Assembly (NCBI RefSeq): GCF_027922185.1
Contig: NZ_BSFE01000006.1
Span: 62,001-126,000, forward strand
From: Maricaulis virginensis
GTDB taxonomy: Bacteria > Pseudomonadota > Alphaproteobacteria > Caulobacterales > Maricaulaceae
Direction: 5' to 3'
DNA: 64,000 nt
Under the pieces are notes generated by a model. The model made no database searches and was not told where the DNA came from. It worked only from the letters and a program-made list of their open reading frames with translations. The number at the start of each line of letters is the position of its first letter. The stretch's first letter is position 1. Positions 17,446 to 26,856 of the stretch are shown in pieces. The translations under genes were made by a program, and so were the position numbers.

Positions 17446-17671
17446 CGGCGCCCCTCAGCCAGACACCTCGGCGCCGGCAAGAACGCCCCACAAACCCGCA
17501 AAAGTGAAGTCGATCCGTCCACGCGGCCACCCGAAGACCGCGGGGTTAGGAAAAAATTTGCCCGCAACCCCGCTTTCCCTGAACTCCGCCCTAGCCTTGC
17601 CTCAATGAGGGGTTTAAGGCGTCACCTGTCGGCACGAGATCAACTCCGGGCATGCTGAAAGGTCAGTCAAG

Positions 17672-18694
17672 ATGGGCGTGAAAGTCGCGGTTTTCGGTGC
17701 AACAGGCGCGGTGGGCAAGGAGATGCTCACCATTCTGGCGGAACGGCTGTTCCCCGCCGATGAGGTGTATGCACTGGCGACCCGCAAATCCATGGGCGTG
17801 GAGCTCTCCTATGGCGAGAAGACGCTGAAATGCCAGGACGTGGAGACCTTCGACTATTCCAAGGTCGACCTTGTCCTGATGTCTGCCGGCGGTGAGCCGT
17901 CGAAGGAATGGGCGCCGAAGATCGCCAGGGCCGGCGCCATCGTGGTCGATAATTCCTCGGCCTGGCGGATGGATCCGGACGTGCCGCTGGTGGTGCCCGA
18001 GGTCAATCTGGACGCCCTGGATGGCGTGAAGAAGAAGGGCATTGTCGCCAATCCGAACTGCTCGACCATCCAGCTCGTCGTCGCCCTGAAGCCGATCCAT
18101 GACCGTGCCGGCATCAAGCGCGTATCCTGCGCCACCTACCAGTCCGTCTCCGGCGCCGGCCAGGAAGGCATGGACGAGCTGTGGACCCAGACCAAGGGCA
18201 TCTACGTCAACGACCAGCCGACCCCGCAGAAATTCACCAAGCAGATCGCCTTCAACGTCATCCCGCACATCGACGTCTTCATGGAAGACGGCGCCACCAA
18301 GGAAGAGTGGAAGATGACGGTGGAGACGAAGAAGATCCTCGATCCGAAGATCAAGCTCTTCGCCACCTGTGCCCGGGTGCCGGTTTTTGTCGGTCACTCG
18401 ATCGCGGCACACCTGGAGCTGGAAGACGAACTGTCGGCCGACGAGGCCCGCGCCCTGCTGCGCGAAAGCCCCGGCCTGATGGTCATCGACAAGCGCGAGG
18501 ACGAGGGCTATGTGACGCCGGTCGAATGCGTCGGCGAATTCGCGACTTTCGTGTCCCGTATCCGCGAGGACCCCACGGTCGAGAACGGCCTCGCGCTGTG
18601 GGTCGTCTCGGACAATCTGCGCAAGGGCGCCGCCCTGAACGCCGTGCAGATCGCCGAAGGCCTGCTCAACAAGGGCCTGCTGAAAAACAGCTGA
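17672..18694 (+). CDS. asd: Aspartate-semialdehyde dehydrogenase
   Basis: 340 residues, full family length. The NADP-binding GATGAVG (residues 9-15) is at the N-terminus. NPNCST holds the catalytic cysteine; the QSVSGAG segment and the His-containing RVPVFVGHS loop complete the active site. It reduces aspartyl phosphate to the semialdehyde, feeding lysine/diaminopimelate, threonine and methionine synthesis. It is apparently monocistronic; the acyltransferase on the opposite strand ends 6 bp beyond its stop. Confidence 0.96.
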   Translation: MGVKVAVFGATGAVGKEMLTILAERLFPADEVYALATRKSMGVELSYGEKTLKCQDVETFDYSKVDLVLMSAGGEPSKEWAPKIARAGAIVVDNSSAWRMDPDVPLVVPEVNLDALDGVKKKGIVANPNCSTIQLVVALKPIHDRAGIKRVSCATYQSVSGAGQEGMDELWTQTKGIYVNDQPTPQKFTKQIAFNVIPHIDVFMEDGATKEEWKMTVETKKILDPKIKLFATCARVPVFVGHSIAAHLELEDELSADEARALLRESPGLMVIDKREDEGYVTPVECVGEFATFVSRIREDPTVENGLALWVVSDNLRKGAALNAVQIAEGLLNKGLLKNS

Positions 18695-18700
18695 TACCGG

Positions 18701-20707
18701 CTATTGCCCGCCGCCCGGCACCGTCACGGTGCCGGGTGCGGCCGTCGGCGGCGGACCGAACAGGTCCGGGTTCTGCCCGGCATACATCCGGCCGGCCATT
18801 TCCGCGAATTCCAGAGACATGTGGTGCTCGTCATAGAAGACGGGGACGCCTTCGGGTGTCCGGGTGAGGCAGGTTTCTGCCCGGCGCTCCTCGCACAACA
18901 GGGCCACCCGGTCGATATACATATCCGCCAGCGCCATGACCTCGCCATAGAGCGGCTCTTCCTGCGGATGGCCCTCGAACCCGGTGACATGCTCCGGCGC
19001 GGCGCAATTGCGCGGGTCTCCCGTCTCGTTCACGATTCTCGCGCACGGGATATCGGTCGAGAAATACCCGCCCATAACAATGATGCGAAGGTCGGGGTTG
19101 CGGGCCTTGAGCCAGGCAAGCAGGTCGACAAAACCGCGCTTGTTCGACCAGAACGGCCCCCGGACGGCGTAGACGAGGTCGTCGAGCGATGCGAGAAAAT
19201 CGTCGCGGTTGAGAACCTCGAGCCTGTCCGCACAGGCCGGCCGGCCGGACACCAGCCGTCCGTCCGGTGCTATTTCGATGCGGCCGCACGGATTCGTCGT
19301 GCCGAAGCGAACGAATTCCAGGCCCGGCTGACCGCCGAAACCGCCCAGCAGGAAGTTGTAGGCATCGGGCTCGTGGGAGTTCCCGAGAAACAGGACACGT
19401 CTGGCATCCGGCCGGTTGCACAGCGGATTTCCGCTGTAGAACGCCTCGATCGGGCAGACCTCGTCCTGACGGGAGAAACGGGCTCTCTGTCCGGCCTCGA
19501 TCTGTTCCGCCGTCAGTGACAGATCCGGTATCCGCCACGCCCAGCCGCCGGCGAACCACGCATGTCCCGCCACAAGTGCGAAAACCAGGCTCACGGCCAC
19601 CGTCCGGAGCGCAAACGCCCCCGGTGTCAGTCTGAACGTCGCCGCAGCCTGACCGGCACGCCGGTAGAAGTGCCGCTCCAGCCCGTAGTGCAGGCCGGCC
19701 GCGGCCACCAGCATCGCTGCAGCCAGCGCCAGTTGCTCGACCGGCGTCAGATCCAGCCCGGTGCGATAGCGGTAAAGCGCGACGACCGGCCAGTGAACGA
19801 GGTAGAGGGCGTAGGATATTTTGCCGAGCCAGACACTGACCGGGTTTTCCAGCATCGCACGGCCGAGGCCGGCCTGCCGGTTGGTGAAACTCCCGGACAG
19901 AAGCAGCGCGACGGCCCCCAGGGTCGGCAGGAGTACCGCCCCGCCGGGAAAGGCCGTCTCGCCGTCGAACAGAAGAATGCTGGCCAGCACCGACACCAGC
20001 CCCGCCAGAAGCACGCCGTCCCGCGCCCAGCCAGGCGGATTGCGGCGCGGCCAGGCCTCCAGCCGAACGAGACATCCCAGGGCCGCGCCTGCAGCGAACT
20101 GGAAGACCCGGAAGGGGAAAAGATAGAAGGCGCCCGACAGGTCCCGCCAGCCATAGATCAGCGTCGCCAGGAAACCCAGAACCGCGATACCGGCCAGGAT
20201 CGCGGGAAGGCGCGCACGGCCGGCCAGCGCCAGCGTCCCCACGATCACGGCCGGCCACACAAGATAGAATTGTTCCTCGACCCCCAGTGACCAGGTGTGC
20301 AGAAGCGGTTTGAGCTCCGAGGCCGTGTCCCAGTAGCCGGCCTCCAGGTAGAAGACGATATTCGATACAGAGGCGAGCGCAGCAACAGCGCTGCGGGCAA
20401 AACGTTGAAAATCGTCCGGAGTCAGAATGAAGGCTGACGCAATGAAGGTGGCCGCGACCGTGGCCACGAGCGGCGGAATGATCCGGCGCACACGTCCCAG
20501 ATAAAAATCCCGGAACGAGAAGCGGCCGGCTTCGGCCTTGGCCGCAATGATGGAAGAGATGAGGAAGCCGGAGATCACAAAGAAGACGTCGACGCCGACA
20601 AACCCGCCGGAAAACACCTCGATATCCAGGTGGAACAGGACAACCGCCAGCACCGCGATCGCACGCAGCCCGTCGATGTCCGGCCGATAGTCCGTCTTGT
20701 GCCGCAT
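18701..20707 (-). CDS. Acyltransferase 3 with C-terminal SGNH domain (OafA-type O-acetylase)
   Basis: 668 residues from the ATG at 20705-20707, preceded by a run of six G. The N-terminal half is an acyltransferase-3 membrane domain of about ten helices, beginning YRPDIDGLRAIAVLAVVLFH with the conserved RxxGhhH-like region. The C-terminal half is an SGNH hydrolase-like domain: block I is FLGNSHEPDAYN (about 443-446) and the terminal block is YDEHHMSLEF (about 626-632). Such fusions O-acetylate lipopolysaccharide O-antigen, capsule or other glycans at the membrane. The last codons coincide with a 10-bp inverted repeat at 18714-18736 that may act as a terminator. Confidence 0.9.
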   Translation of the reverse strand: MRHKTDYRPDIDGLRAIAVLAVVLFHLDIEVFSGGFVGVDVFFVISGFLISSIIAAKAEAGRFSFRDFYLGRVRRIIPPLVATVAATFIASAFILTPDDFQRFARSAVAALASVSNIVFYLEAGYWDTASELKPLLHTWSLGVEEQFYLVWPAVIVGTLALAGRARLPAILAGIAVLGFLATLIYGWRDLSGAFYLFPFRVFQFAAGAALGCLVRLEAWPRRNPPGWARDGVLLAGLVSVLASILLFDGETAFPGGAVLLPTLGAVALLLSGSFTNRQAGLGRAMLENPVSVWLGKISYALYLVHWPVVALYRYRTGLDLTPVEQLALAAAMLVAAAGLHYGLERHFYRRAGQAAATFRLTPGAFALRTVAVSLVFALVAGHAWFAGGWAWRIPDLSLTAEQIEAGQRARFSRQDEVCPIEAFYSGNPLCNRPDARRVLFLGNSHEPDAYNFLLGGFGGQPGLEFVRFGTTNPCGRIEIAPDGRLVSGRPACADRLEVLNRDDFLASLDDLVYAVRGPFWSNKRGFVDLLAWLKARNPDLRIIVMGGYFSTDIPCARIVNETGDPRNCAAPEHVTGFEGHPQEEPLYGEVMALADMYIDRVALLCEERRAETCLTRTPEGVPVFYDEHHMSLEFAEMAGRMYAGQNPDLFGPPPTAAPGTVTVPGGGQ

Positions 20708-20870
20708 GATCCCCCCGTCCGATGCGCCCGCTCCTATAACAAAAGATCGATCCGCACACTTGTGCAATGACCCTGCGTGACCGCCGGCATGACAGACATG
20801 CACAGGAAACGGGTCGCATTCCCGGCACGCTCATCCTATGTGCTGGGAATGCTGCGCGAGGGAGTGTCGC

Positions 20871-21791
20871 ATGTCGTCCGAGCCGAATACCGACATCCGC
20901 CCCGCGCTGGCGGCCGGCCTGTCCAGCTATCTGATCTGGGGCGTGGCGCCGCTCTTCTTCCAGGCACTGGATTTCGCCAACCCGTTCGAGATCGTGATGC
21001 ACCGCATTATCTGGGCGGTGCCGATCCTGGCCCTGGTGCTGGCGGTCTCGGGCAAGATGCGCCAGGCCCTGGCCGTCCTGGCCGATCGCCGGACAATCCT
21101 GACACTGGTGGGCACGGCGGCCCTGATCTCGGTCAACTGGTGGATCTTCATTTTCGCGGTGAATTCCGGCCACGTGCTGCAGGCATCGCTGGGCTATTAC
21201 ATCAACCCGCTGATGAGTGTGGCGGTCGGCGTGATCGTCCTGCGCGAACCGCTCGGCCCGTTCCGCATCGCCGCCATCGTGCTGGCCGCGCTCGGCGTGG
21301 CGAACCAGATCATCGCCGTCGGCCAGGTGCCGTGGATCTCGCTGGCGCTGGCCACCTCCTTTACGGCCTATGGCTATCTGCGCAAGGTCGCCGCCGTTGA
21401 CGGCCGGATCGGCCTGTTCTGGGAAACCTCCTTCAACCTGCCCATCGCGATCGTCGGGCTTACCATCCTGCAGCTGAACGGGCTGGGCCATTTCCAGGAA
21501 AGCCCCGCCCAGGCGCTGATGCTGATGGCGGCCGGCCTGGTGACGGTGGTACCGCTGCTGCTCTACGCCATCGGCGTGCGCGGACTGCACCTGTCGACCA
21601 TGGGCCTTTTGCAATTCATCGCGCCCTCTATGCAGTTCGCGATCGGCGTGATGGGCGGCGAGACCTTCACCGCCTCCCACCTTGTCACTTTCGCCTTCAT
21701 CTGGGCCGGTGTCGGCATGTTCGCCTACTCGACCCTGCGGCGACAGAAGAAGCGGGCCGTCGCCGCCGAGGCCCAGGCGGAAGCGGAATAG
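20871..21791 (+). CDS. rarD: RarD-type EamA-family permease
   Basis: 306 residues with ten predicted membrane helices in two EamA-like halves. The start region SYLIWGVAPLFFQAL and HRIIWAVP are characteristic of RarD (chloramphenicol-sensitive protein), as is NWWIFIFAVNSGHVLQASLG. Members export small metabolites; the substrate here is not known. The ATG at 20871 has GAGGG just upstream. The C-terminal tail is short, basic and then acidic. Confidence 0.9.
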   Translation: MSSEPNTDIRPALAAGLSSYLIWGVAPLFFQALDFANPFEIVMHRIIWAVPILALVLAVSGKMRQALAVLADRRTILTLVGTAALISVNWWIFIFAVNSGHVLQASLGYYINPLMSVAVGVIVLREPLGPFRIAAIVLAALGVANQIIAVGQVPWISLALATSFTAYGYLRKVAAVDGRIGLFWETSFNLPIAIVGLTILQLNGLGHFQESPAQALMLMAAGLVTVVPLLLYAIGVRGLHLSTMGLLQFIAPSMQFAIGVMGGETFTASHLVTFAFIWAGVGMFAYSTLRRQKKRAVAAEAQAEAE

Positions 21792-21892
21792 TCCATCCGG
21801 CTGCGGCCTTGACCAAGCCGGGTGCCTGTTCTCTCCTGCGCCGCAACAATAATCGCCTGATCCCCAAGAGGTTTCAGGACCGGAGAGGCCCG

Positions 21893-22858
21893 ATGACCGA
21901 TTTCCCCCCCGCCACACGTATCGCCACGAACGGCATCACGCTCGCCGTCCACCTTGCCGGACCCGAAGACGGCCAGCCGCTCATCCTCGCCCATGGCTGG
22001 CCCGAGCTCGCCTGGTCCTGGAAGAACCAGATCGGTGTGCTGGCCGAGGCCGGCTACCGCGTGATCGCGCCCGATCTGCGGGGTTTCGGCGGGTCCGACT
22101 GCCCCGAAGGCGTCGACGCCTACGATATCGACACGCTGGTGGGCGACCTGACCGGGCTGCTCGACGCGCTGGGCCATGAGACCGCTGTCTTCGCCGGCCA
22201 TGACTGGGGCGGGATCATCGTCTGGCATGCCGCCATGCTGGCCCCGCAGCGGGTTGCCGGCGTGATCGGCGTCAACACGCCCCACCTGCCGCGCGGCGCC
22301 GAACCGCCCACGAACACCTTCCGGCAGATCGGCGGCGAGGATCACTACATCCTGCGCTTCCAGGAGCCGGGTTATGCCGAAAGCCGGTTCGAGGGCCGCG
22401 AAGACGACTTCTTCGCCTTCATCTTCGGAACCCCGGTGGAGGGCGATCCGGAAGACCTCTACCCGCAGGTCACCCACCTCCCCAAACAGTTCGAGAGCTT
22501 CCAGGGCCGTCCGGAAGACAGGATTGTCGTCGGCCCGGAAGACCGCGCCGTCTATGCCGATGCCTATCGCGCCACGGGCTTCACACCGGGCATCAATCTC
22601 TACCGGAATTTCGACGCCAACTGGCGGCGCATGGGCGGTGTCGACCACCGGCTTGCCATGCCCTGCCTGATGGTCTCGGCCGAGAAGGATTTCATGCTGC
22701 CGCCGAAGCTGGCCGGCTGGATGCCCGCCCTGTGCAAGGACGTGGAATTCCAGATCATCGAGGGCTGCGGCCACTGGACGATGTGGGAAGCCCCGGAATT
22801 GCTCAACACCCACATGCTGGACTGGCTGCAGCGGCGCTTTCCGGCTGCGGGCAGCTGA
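21893..22858 (+). CDS. Alpha/beta hydrolase, epoxide hydrolase type
   Basis: 321 residues. The oxyanion-hole motif HGWPE, the nucleophile elbow GHDWGG (Asp nucleophile) and the late GCGHW histidine fit soluble epoxide hydrolases and related dehalogenases, with a cap domain between. It would open epoxides to diols in the cytoplasm. The ATG at 21893 follows GGAGAGG. Its stop codon overlaps the next gene's start as TGATG, so the two are translationally coupled. Confidence 0.88.
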   Translation: MTDFPPATRIATNGITLAVHLAGPEDGQPLILAHGWPELAWSWKNQIGVLAEAGYRVIAPDLRGFGGSDCPEGVDAYDIDTLVGDLTGLLDALGHETAVFAGHDWGGIIVWHAAMLAPQRVAGVIGVNTPHLPRGAEPPTNTFRQIGGEDHYILRFQEPGYAESRFEGREDDFFAFIFGTPVEGDPEDLYPQVTHLPKQFESFQGRPEDRIVVGPEDRAVYADAYRATGFTPGINLYRNFDANWRRMGGVDHRLAMPCLMVSAEKDFMLPPKLAGWMPALCKDVEFQIIEGCGHWTMWEAPELLNTHMLDWLQRRFPAAGS

Positions 22859-23250
22859 TGCATCTGTTCCAGGTCACCCTCGTTGTTGACGATTATGACC
22901 GGGCCATCGCCCATTATTGCGGCGCGCTGGGCTTCGAGCTGATCGAGGATACGCGGCTTTCGGACATCAAGCGCTGGGTCGTCGTTTCGCCCGGTGCCGG
23001 CGGCGCGAAGCTCCTGCTGGCGCGGGCGGCCAGCCCGGACCAGGCCAAGGCGGTCGGCCGTCAGGCCGGCGGCCGCGTCGGTTTCTTTCTGGAAACGGCG
23101 GATTTCGATCGCGACTACGCCCGCCTGCGGGCGAACGGCGTTGAATTCGTCCGCCCGCCCCGCGACGAGGCCTACGGGCGCGTCGCGGTCTTCCGCGATC
23201 TCTACGGCAATGACTGGGACCTGATCGGTCCGGTGTCCGCTCAGAACTGA
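22858..23250 (+). CDS. Glyoxalase/bleomycin-resistance fold (VOC) protein
   Basis: 130 residues with the VOC pattern: MHLFQVTLVVDDYDRAIAHY then a second repeat ending RVAVFRDLYGNDWDLIGP. The conserved DLYGNDWDL segment matches lactoylglutathione lyase-like proteins. The ATG overlaps the upstream epoxide hydrolase stop by one base (TGATG), so the two are coupled. The substrate is unknown. It converges on a second VOC gene, overlapping it by 10 bp. Confidence 0.85.
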   Translation: MHLFQVTLVVDDYDRAIAHYCGALGFELIEDTRLSDIKRWVVVSPGAGGAKLLLARAASPDQAKAVGRQAGGRVGFFLETADFDRDYARLRANGVEFVRPPRDEAYGRVAVFRDLYGNDWDLIGPVSAQN

Positions 23251-23570
23251 TCGACGAGAATGGTGCGGCCGTCCGGGTCTTTCAGCACGAAGTGCGCCGG
23301 ACCCTCATCGCCGGACGTGCCGGTTTCCGGCTCGATACCCTTGTCTTTAAGCGCCTTTTCCAGCGCGCGGGCATCGGACGGGTTGAAGGTGAGCAGGTCC
23401 TCTTCGAACATGCCCTGGAACAGGCCGATCTTCGCTTCGCCGCTCTTCAGGATCAGCCAGTTCTGCTCGACATCGCCGTCAAGCTTTTCAAACCCCAGCG
23501 CCTCGTAGAAGGTCAGCGATTTGCGGATATCCTTCACCGCCAGCGAAACCGAGAAATGTCCCAGATACAT
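23241..23570 (-). CDS. Second VOC/glyoxalase-fold protein
   Basis: 109 residues from ATG 23570, with GGAG upstream; an in-frame ATG at 23597 lacks a site. It begins MYLGHFSVSLAVKDIRKSL and ends with KDPDGRTILVDQF, a VOC C-terminal motif. It is convergent with, and overlaps by 10 bp, a distinct VOC gene on the other strand. The two share only the general fold pattern, so they are not a recent duplication. Function unknown. Confidence 0.82.
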   Translation of the reverse strand: MYLGHFSVSLAVKDIRKSLTFYEALGFEKLDGDVEQNWLILKSGEAKIGLFQGMFEEDLLTFNPSDARALEKALKDKGIEPETGTSGDEGPAHFVLKDPDGRTILVDQF

Positions 23571-23642
23571 GCGCGTCTCCTGCCGTCTCCGGGTCACAGG
23601 CTAGCGGCGGAGTTCCAGGAAGTCTCGGAGAAACGGTAATTT

Positions 23643-23802
23643 ATCCTTCCCCTTGATGGGGAAGGGGGACCGCGCCGAAGGCGTGGTGGATGGGGTGGGG
23701 GCGAGGCGCCGGCAAACGCACGCAGAACAACGGACCACCGGGGTTCACCCCTTCCGGCCCAGCGCTTCGCGCTGACCCACCTTCCCCATCAAGGGGAAAG
23801 AT
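23643..23802. repeat. Family A hairpin-ended intergenic repeat (copy 1)
   Basis: Inverted terminal arms of 23 bp (23643-23665 and 23780-23802) match with one mismatch, and each arm is itself a CCTTCCCC-TTGAT-GGGGAAGG hairpin. The interior holds GGTGGATGGGGTGGGGGCGAGG and TTCACCCCTTCCGG blocks that recur, in inverted orientation, at 40215-40355 and 43849-43956. It sits between a VOC gene and a beta-lactamase-like gene. No coding capacity; it resembles a miniature/REP-type element. Confidence 0.85.
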
Positions 23803-23805
23803 GGC

Positions 23806-24945
23806 TCACAAACACCCGTAAACCGCCTCGATAATCCGCATGGGGCGGGGGTCGCCGGCGAGATAGTGCTGCTGGCGGTTCATCACATAGGCACCGGTCA
23901 GGCGCCGGACCGGATCGGCGAAGGCACAGGACCCGCCCCAGCCGGAATGGCCCACGGCCTCCGGCGTCGGGCCGTAGAATTGCGTGCGGGTATTGCGCAT
24001 CACACCGGCCGCCCAGGAAAGATCGAAGGGCAGCACCTTGTCGGGCCCGGCGACGCGCTCCTTGACCAGCGCCTCCAGCGTGGCGGCCGACAGGAAGCGC
24101 TTGTCGTCCAGCTTGCCGTCCAGCGCATAGACGCCCATCAGGCGGGCCAGGGCAGACGCGGTCGCATGGGCATTGGCGGCGGGAAATTCCGCCTTGCGCC
24201 ATTCCGTGGCGCCGCGGCGGCCGGGCGAGGACCAGGCCTTCAGGAAGGCCAGTTCACGCGGCCGCGTCCGCTCGCCCAGATCGGGCACCTGGCGCGGCAT
24301 GGCATGTTCGGCTGTGCGGGCATGCTCGCTTTCGGGCAGGCCGACATGGAAATCGATCCCGGCCGGGCCGCAGATATCCTCGCGCAGGATGGCGCCGATC
24401 GATCGTCCGTCCGTGCGGCGCGCCAGGGCGTCGGCGATGAAGCCGAAGGTGACCGGGTGATAGCCCGAGCCGGTGCCCAGCTCCCATAACGGCGCCTGGC
24501 GGGCCAGACGATCCTCGATCTTCGCGGCATCGAACCAGTCGCCCGCATCCATCTCCTCGGCGATCCCCGACAGGCCCGCCTGGTGCGACAGCGCCTGCGC
24601 CACCGTGACCTGCGACTTCCCGCCCGCGGCGAATTCCGGCCAGTAATCGGCCACCGGCACGTCGTATTGCAGAAGACCGCGATCGACGAGCTTGGCCATG
24701 ACCAGCGCCGCCACCGCCTTGCCGGTCGAATAGACCGGCACCAGCGTGTCGGCCTGCCAGTCCCGTGATTTCTTGCGATCGGCCCAGCCGGCGTGAATGT
24801 CGACGACCGTCTCGCCATCGATACGCAGGGCGAAACCGGCGCCGATCTCGTCCTGATCGGACCAGTTGGCGAGAAACGCGTCGCGGACGGGTTCGAAACC
24901 CGGCGCAACGGAGCCGTGGACGGCGGGGAGAGTGTCGGTGGTCAT
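23806..24945 (-). CDS. Serine beta-lactamase-like hydrolase (class C/esterase family)
   Basis: 379 residues from the ATG at 24945. The serine-Lys pair is YSTGK (S-x-x-K), and the third motif HSGWGG matches the H-x-G box of class C-like esterases and D-aminopeptidases. The YHPVTFGF segment takes the place of the Y-x-N motif. The protein lacks a signal peptide, so it is probably a cytoplasmic esterase/peptidase, not a resistance beta-lactamase. The ribosome-binding site is weak. Confidence 0.85.
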   Translation of the reverse strand: MTTDTLPAVHGSVAPGFEPVRDAFLANWSDQDEIGAGFALRIDGETVVDIHAGWADRKKSRDWQADTLVPVYSTGKAVAALVMAKLVDRGLLQYDVPVADYWPEFAAGGKSQVTVAQALSHQAGLSGIAEEMDAGDWFDAAKIEDRLARQAPLWELGTGSGYHPVTFGFIADALARRTDGRSIGAILREDICGPAGIDFHVGLPESEHARTAEHAMPRQVPDLGERTRPRELAFLKAWSSPGRRGATEWRKAEFPAANAHATASALARLMGVYALDGKLDDKRFLSAATLEALVKERVAGPDKVLPFDLSWAAGVMRNTRTQFYGPTPEAVGHSGWGGSCAFADPVRRLTGAYVMNRQQHYLAGDPRPMRIIEAVYGCL

Positions 24946-25010
24946 GACGATCTGGCTAACCCGTTCCGGGGCACCCGAGCAAGGGCGATACTGACGCATC
25001 GCAGCCGCGC

Positions 25011-25868
25011 CTAGATCGCCTCGGCCTCATAGCTGACCAGCGGCTCGCGCAACACATCCGCCGCGGCGACAATCGGTAGTTCCGGCGCCTTCCACTCATG
25101 CGCCCGCATCACGACAGAGACGGTGGCCGCCACGGCATGTTCGAGCGCGGCTTTCGGTTCGGCCCCGTTGACGATGGCACCGATAAAAGCCGCCGTCAGC
25201 ACGTCGCCCGTGCCCTTGGGGGCATCGGGGATACGCTCATGCGTGACCAGCCAGGCCTCGCCATTGTCGACATACATCACCCCGATCTGCCCGTGCCGCG
25301 GCAGGGAGGTGACAATGGCCGGACAGTCGAGCGAGCGCGCCGCGCGCACCATGGAGGCCAGATCGGTCAGCTGGCGCCCGGTGATGTGACCGAGCTCGAA
25401 GGCGTTCGGGGTCACCAGGTCGGCGCGGCTGACCAGCTGGTCCTTGATGCCGGCGGCAATGGCAGGCGGCACATAGAGCCCGCCCGGCGCGTCTCCCATG
25501 ATCGGGTCGACCACGACGATCGGTTCGCGGGCAAAGGCACGGACACCGCGATTGACCCGCGAACCCTTGCGCACGACATCGATCACCGCTGCGGTATCGA
25601 AGATCTGGCCGACATCGGCGAAATAGCCGGTCAGCACGACATCGGTGATATCCAGCAGGCCCTGGTCGGAAATGCCGGAGAGCACGCCCTGGAACATGTC
25701 CTGTTCCACCGGCCCGCCGCCGGGCGGCCCCCATCCGGGCTGGCGGCCATAGAGCACGGTCGGCACGAGCATGGTGTCGATGCCGGCCGCGTTGAGCACG
25801 CGCTCGGACACGCCGCCGCCCACGCGGGAGGCCGCCACGAGACTGGAAAGGATCAGCGCCATCGGCAT
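25011..25868 (-). CDS. pdxY: Pyridoxal kinase
   Basis: 285 residues (283 if the second ATG is used). Sequence features of the PdxK/PdxY ribokinase fold are clear: MALILSSLVAASRVGG at the start, VVDPIMGDAPGGLY in the middle and DAPKGTGDVLTAAFIG, the anion-hole/catalytic motif with its Asp. It phosphorylates pyridoxal, salvaging vitamin B6. No Shine-Dalgarno sequence is seen; a TATAGC-like sequence lies about 10 bases before the ATG, so the message may be leaderless. It is divergent from a CitE-like gene. Confidence 0.92.
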   Translation of the reverse strand: MPMALILSSLVAASRVGGGVSERVLNAAGIDTMLVPTVLYGRQPGWGPPGGGPVEQDMFQGVLSGISDQGLLDITDVVLTGYFADVGQIFDTAAVIDVVRKGSRVNRGVRAFAREPIVVVDPIMGDAPGGLYVPPAIAAGIKDQLVSRADLVTPNAFELGHITGRQLTDLASMVRAARSLDCPAIVTSLPRHGQIGVMYVDNGEAWLVTHERIPDAPKGTGDVLTAAFIGAIVNGAEPKAALEHAVAATVSVVMRAHEWKAPELPIVAAADVLREPLVSYEAEAI

Positions 25869-25923
25869 GGGAAGTATGCTATATCCGATTTTCCCAAGAG
25901 CTGAAGCCCCATCCGGACCCTGT

Positions 25924-26772
25924 ATGCGCCGACTGATCCGCTCCGCCCTTTTCGTTCCCGCCTCCAAGCCCCGCGCCATCGAGAAGGCGGCCCATGTCGG
26001 CGCCGATCTCCTGATCCTGGATCTGGAAGATGCCGTAGGTCCGGACGAAAAGGACGAGGCGCGCGCCCGCGTGGCCGAGGCGCTCGACAGCTGGTCGGCC
26101 TCCGGCGCGATCCGCGCGGTACGCGTCAATGGTCCGGACGCGGCCTGGAATGCCGCCGACATGCGCGAGGCGGCCCGGGCCGACGCCATCGTGTTGCCCA
26201 AGGTCAACCAGGTGGGCGATCTGCATGCCGCGCGCAGCGCGCTGAGTGCACATGGCACGTCCATCCCGATCTGGGCGATGGTCGAGACGCCGCTGGGCGT
26301 GATGAATCTCAACGGCATTGCCAGCGCCACGGGAACCGGGCTGGCCGGCCTGATCGCGGGAACCAATGACCTCGCCAAGGATCTGCGCTGCACGGCCGAG
26401 CATGGCCGCCTTGCGCTGGTGCCGCACCTGGCCGCCATTGTGTGCGCCGCACGGGCGCGCGGGCTCTACGCCCTGGACGGCGTCTACAACCAGTTCCGCG
26501 ACCCGAAGGGCTTCCGCGCCGAGGCCGAACAGGGCCGCACGCTGGGCTTTGACGGAAAAACACTGATCCATCCCGGCCAGGTGGACCTTGCACATCTGTA
26601 TTTCGGCCCCACCTCTGCGGAGCTGGAACGGGCCGCCCGCATCGTCGCCGCCTTCGCCGACCCCGAGAACGCCGGAAAGGGCGTGATCTCGCTCGACGGT
26701 GACATGGTGGAACGCCTGCATCTGGACGCCGCCCGCGCCCTGCTGTCGGCCGCGGGCGACAATGACGCATGA
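25924..26772 (+). CDS. CitE/HpcH-type C-C lyase
   Basis: 282 residues of the HpcH/HpaI aldolase/citrate lyase beta family. The start RRLIRSALFVPASKPR and the LILDLEDAVGPDEK metal-binding strand are typical, as are VETPLGVMNL and GTNDLAKDL. The enzyme should cleave CoA thioesters such as L-malyl-CoA or citramalyl-CoA; the exact substrate cannot be read. No citrate lyase alpha or gamma genes are nearby, so it is a stand-alone CitE. The ATG at 25924 has no strong ribosome-binding site. Confidence 0.88.
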   Translation: MRRLIRSALFVPASKPRAIEKAAHVGADLLILDLEDAVGPDEKDEARARVAEALDSWSASGAIRAVRVNGPDAAWNAADMREAARADAIVLPKVNQVGDLHAARSALSAHGTSIPIWAMVETPLGVMNLNGIASATGTGLAGLIAGTNDLAKDLRCTAEHGRLALVPHLAAIVCAARARGLYALDGVYNQFRDPKGFRAEAEQGRTLGFDGKTLIHPGQVDLAHLYFGPTSAELERAARIVAAFADPENAGKGVISLDGDMVERLHLDAARALLSAAGDNDA

Positions 26773-26809
26773 CCCTGCCGTAGACGGCAAATGCAGATGA
26801 AGACTTGAT

Positions 26810-26842
26810 GTCGAGTGGCAAGACCGGCTTTCATCACTCGAC
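26810..26842. promoter_or_regulatory. Inverted repeat upstream of the arsC-like gene
   Basis: GTCGAGTG (26810-26817) and CACTCGAC (26835-26842) form 8-bp arms with a 17-base spacer, 14 bases before the ArsC-like start codon. It could be an operator or a leader hairpin; the partner is unknown. Confidence 0.35.
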
Positions 26843-26856
26843 TTGAGGGAAGAAAA

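Noticed and set aside
18831..21917. Very long reverse open frame spanning the acyltransferase start and rarD
   Set aside because: The frame crosses two real genes, is Arg/Gly/Gln-rich, and has no recognisable domain.
24297..24520. Second gene in the beta-lactamase-like region from other reading frames
   Set aside because: Open frames on both strands are shadows of the serine hydrolase; only the reverse frame carries the S-x-x-K and H-x-G motifs.
25869..26438. N-terminal extension of the pdxY frame over the CitE-like gene
   Set aside because: The extension is antisense to the CitE-like gene and has no start signal; pyridoxal kinase proteins begin at the MALILSS segment.
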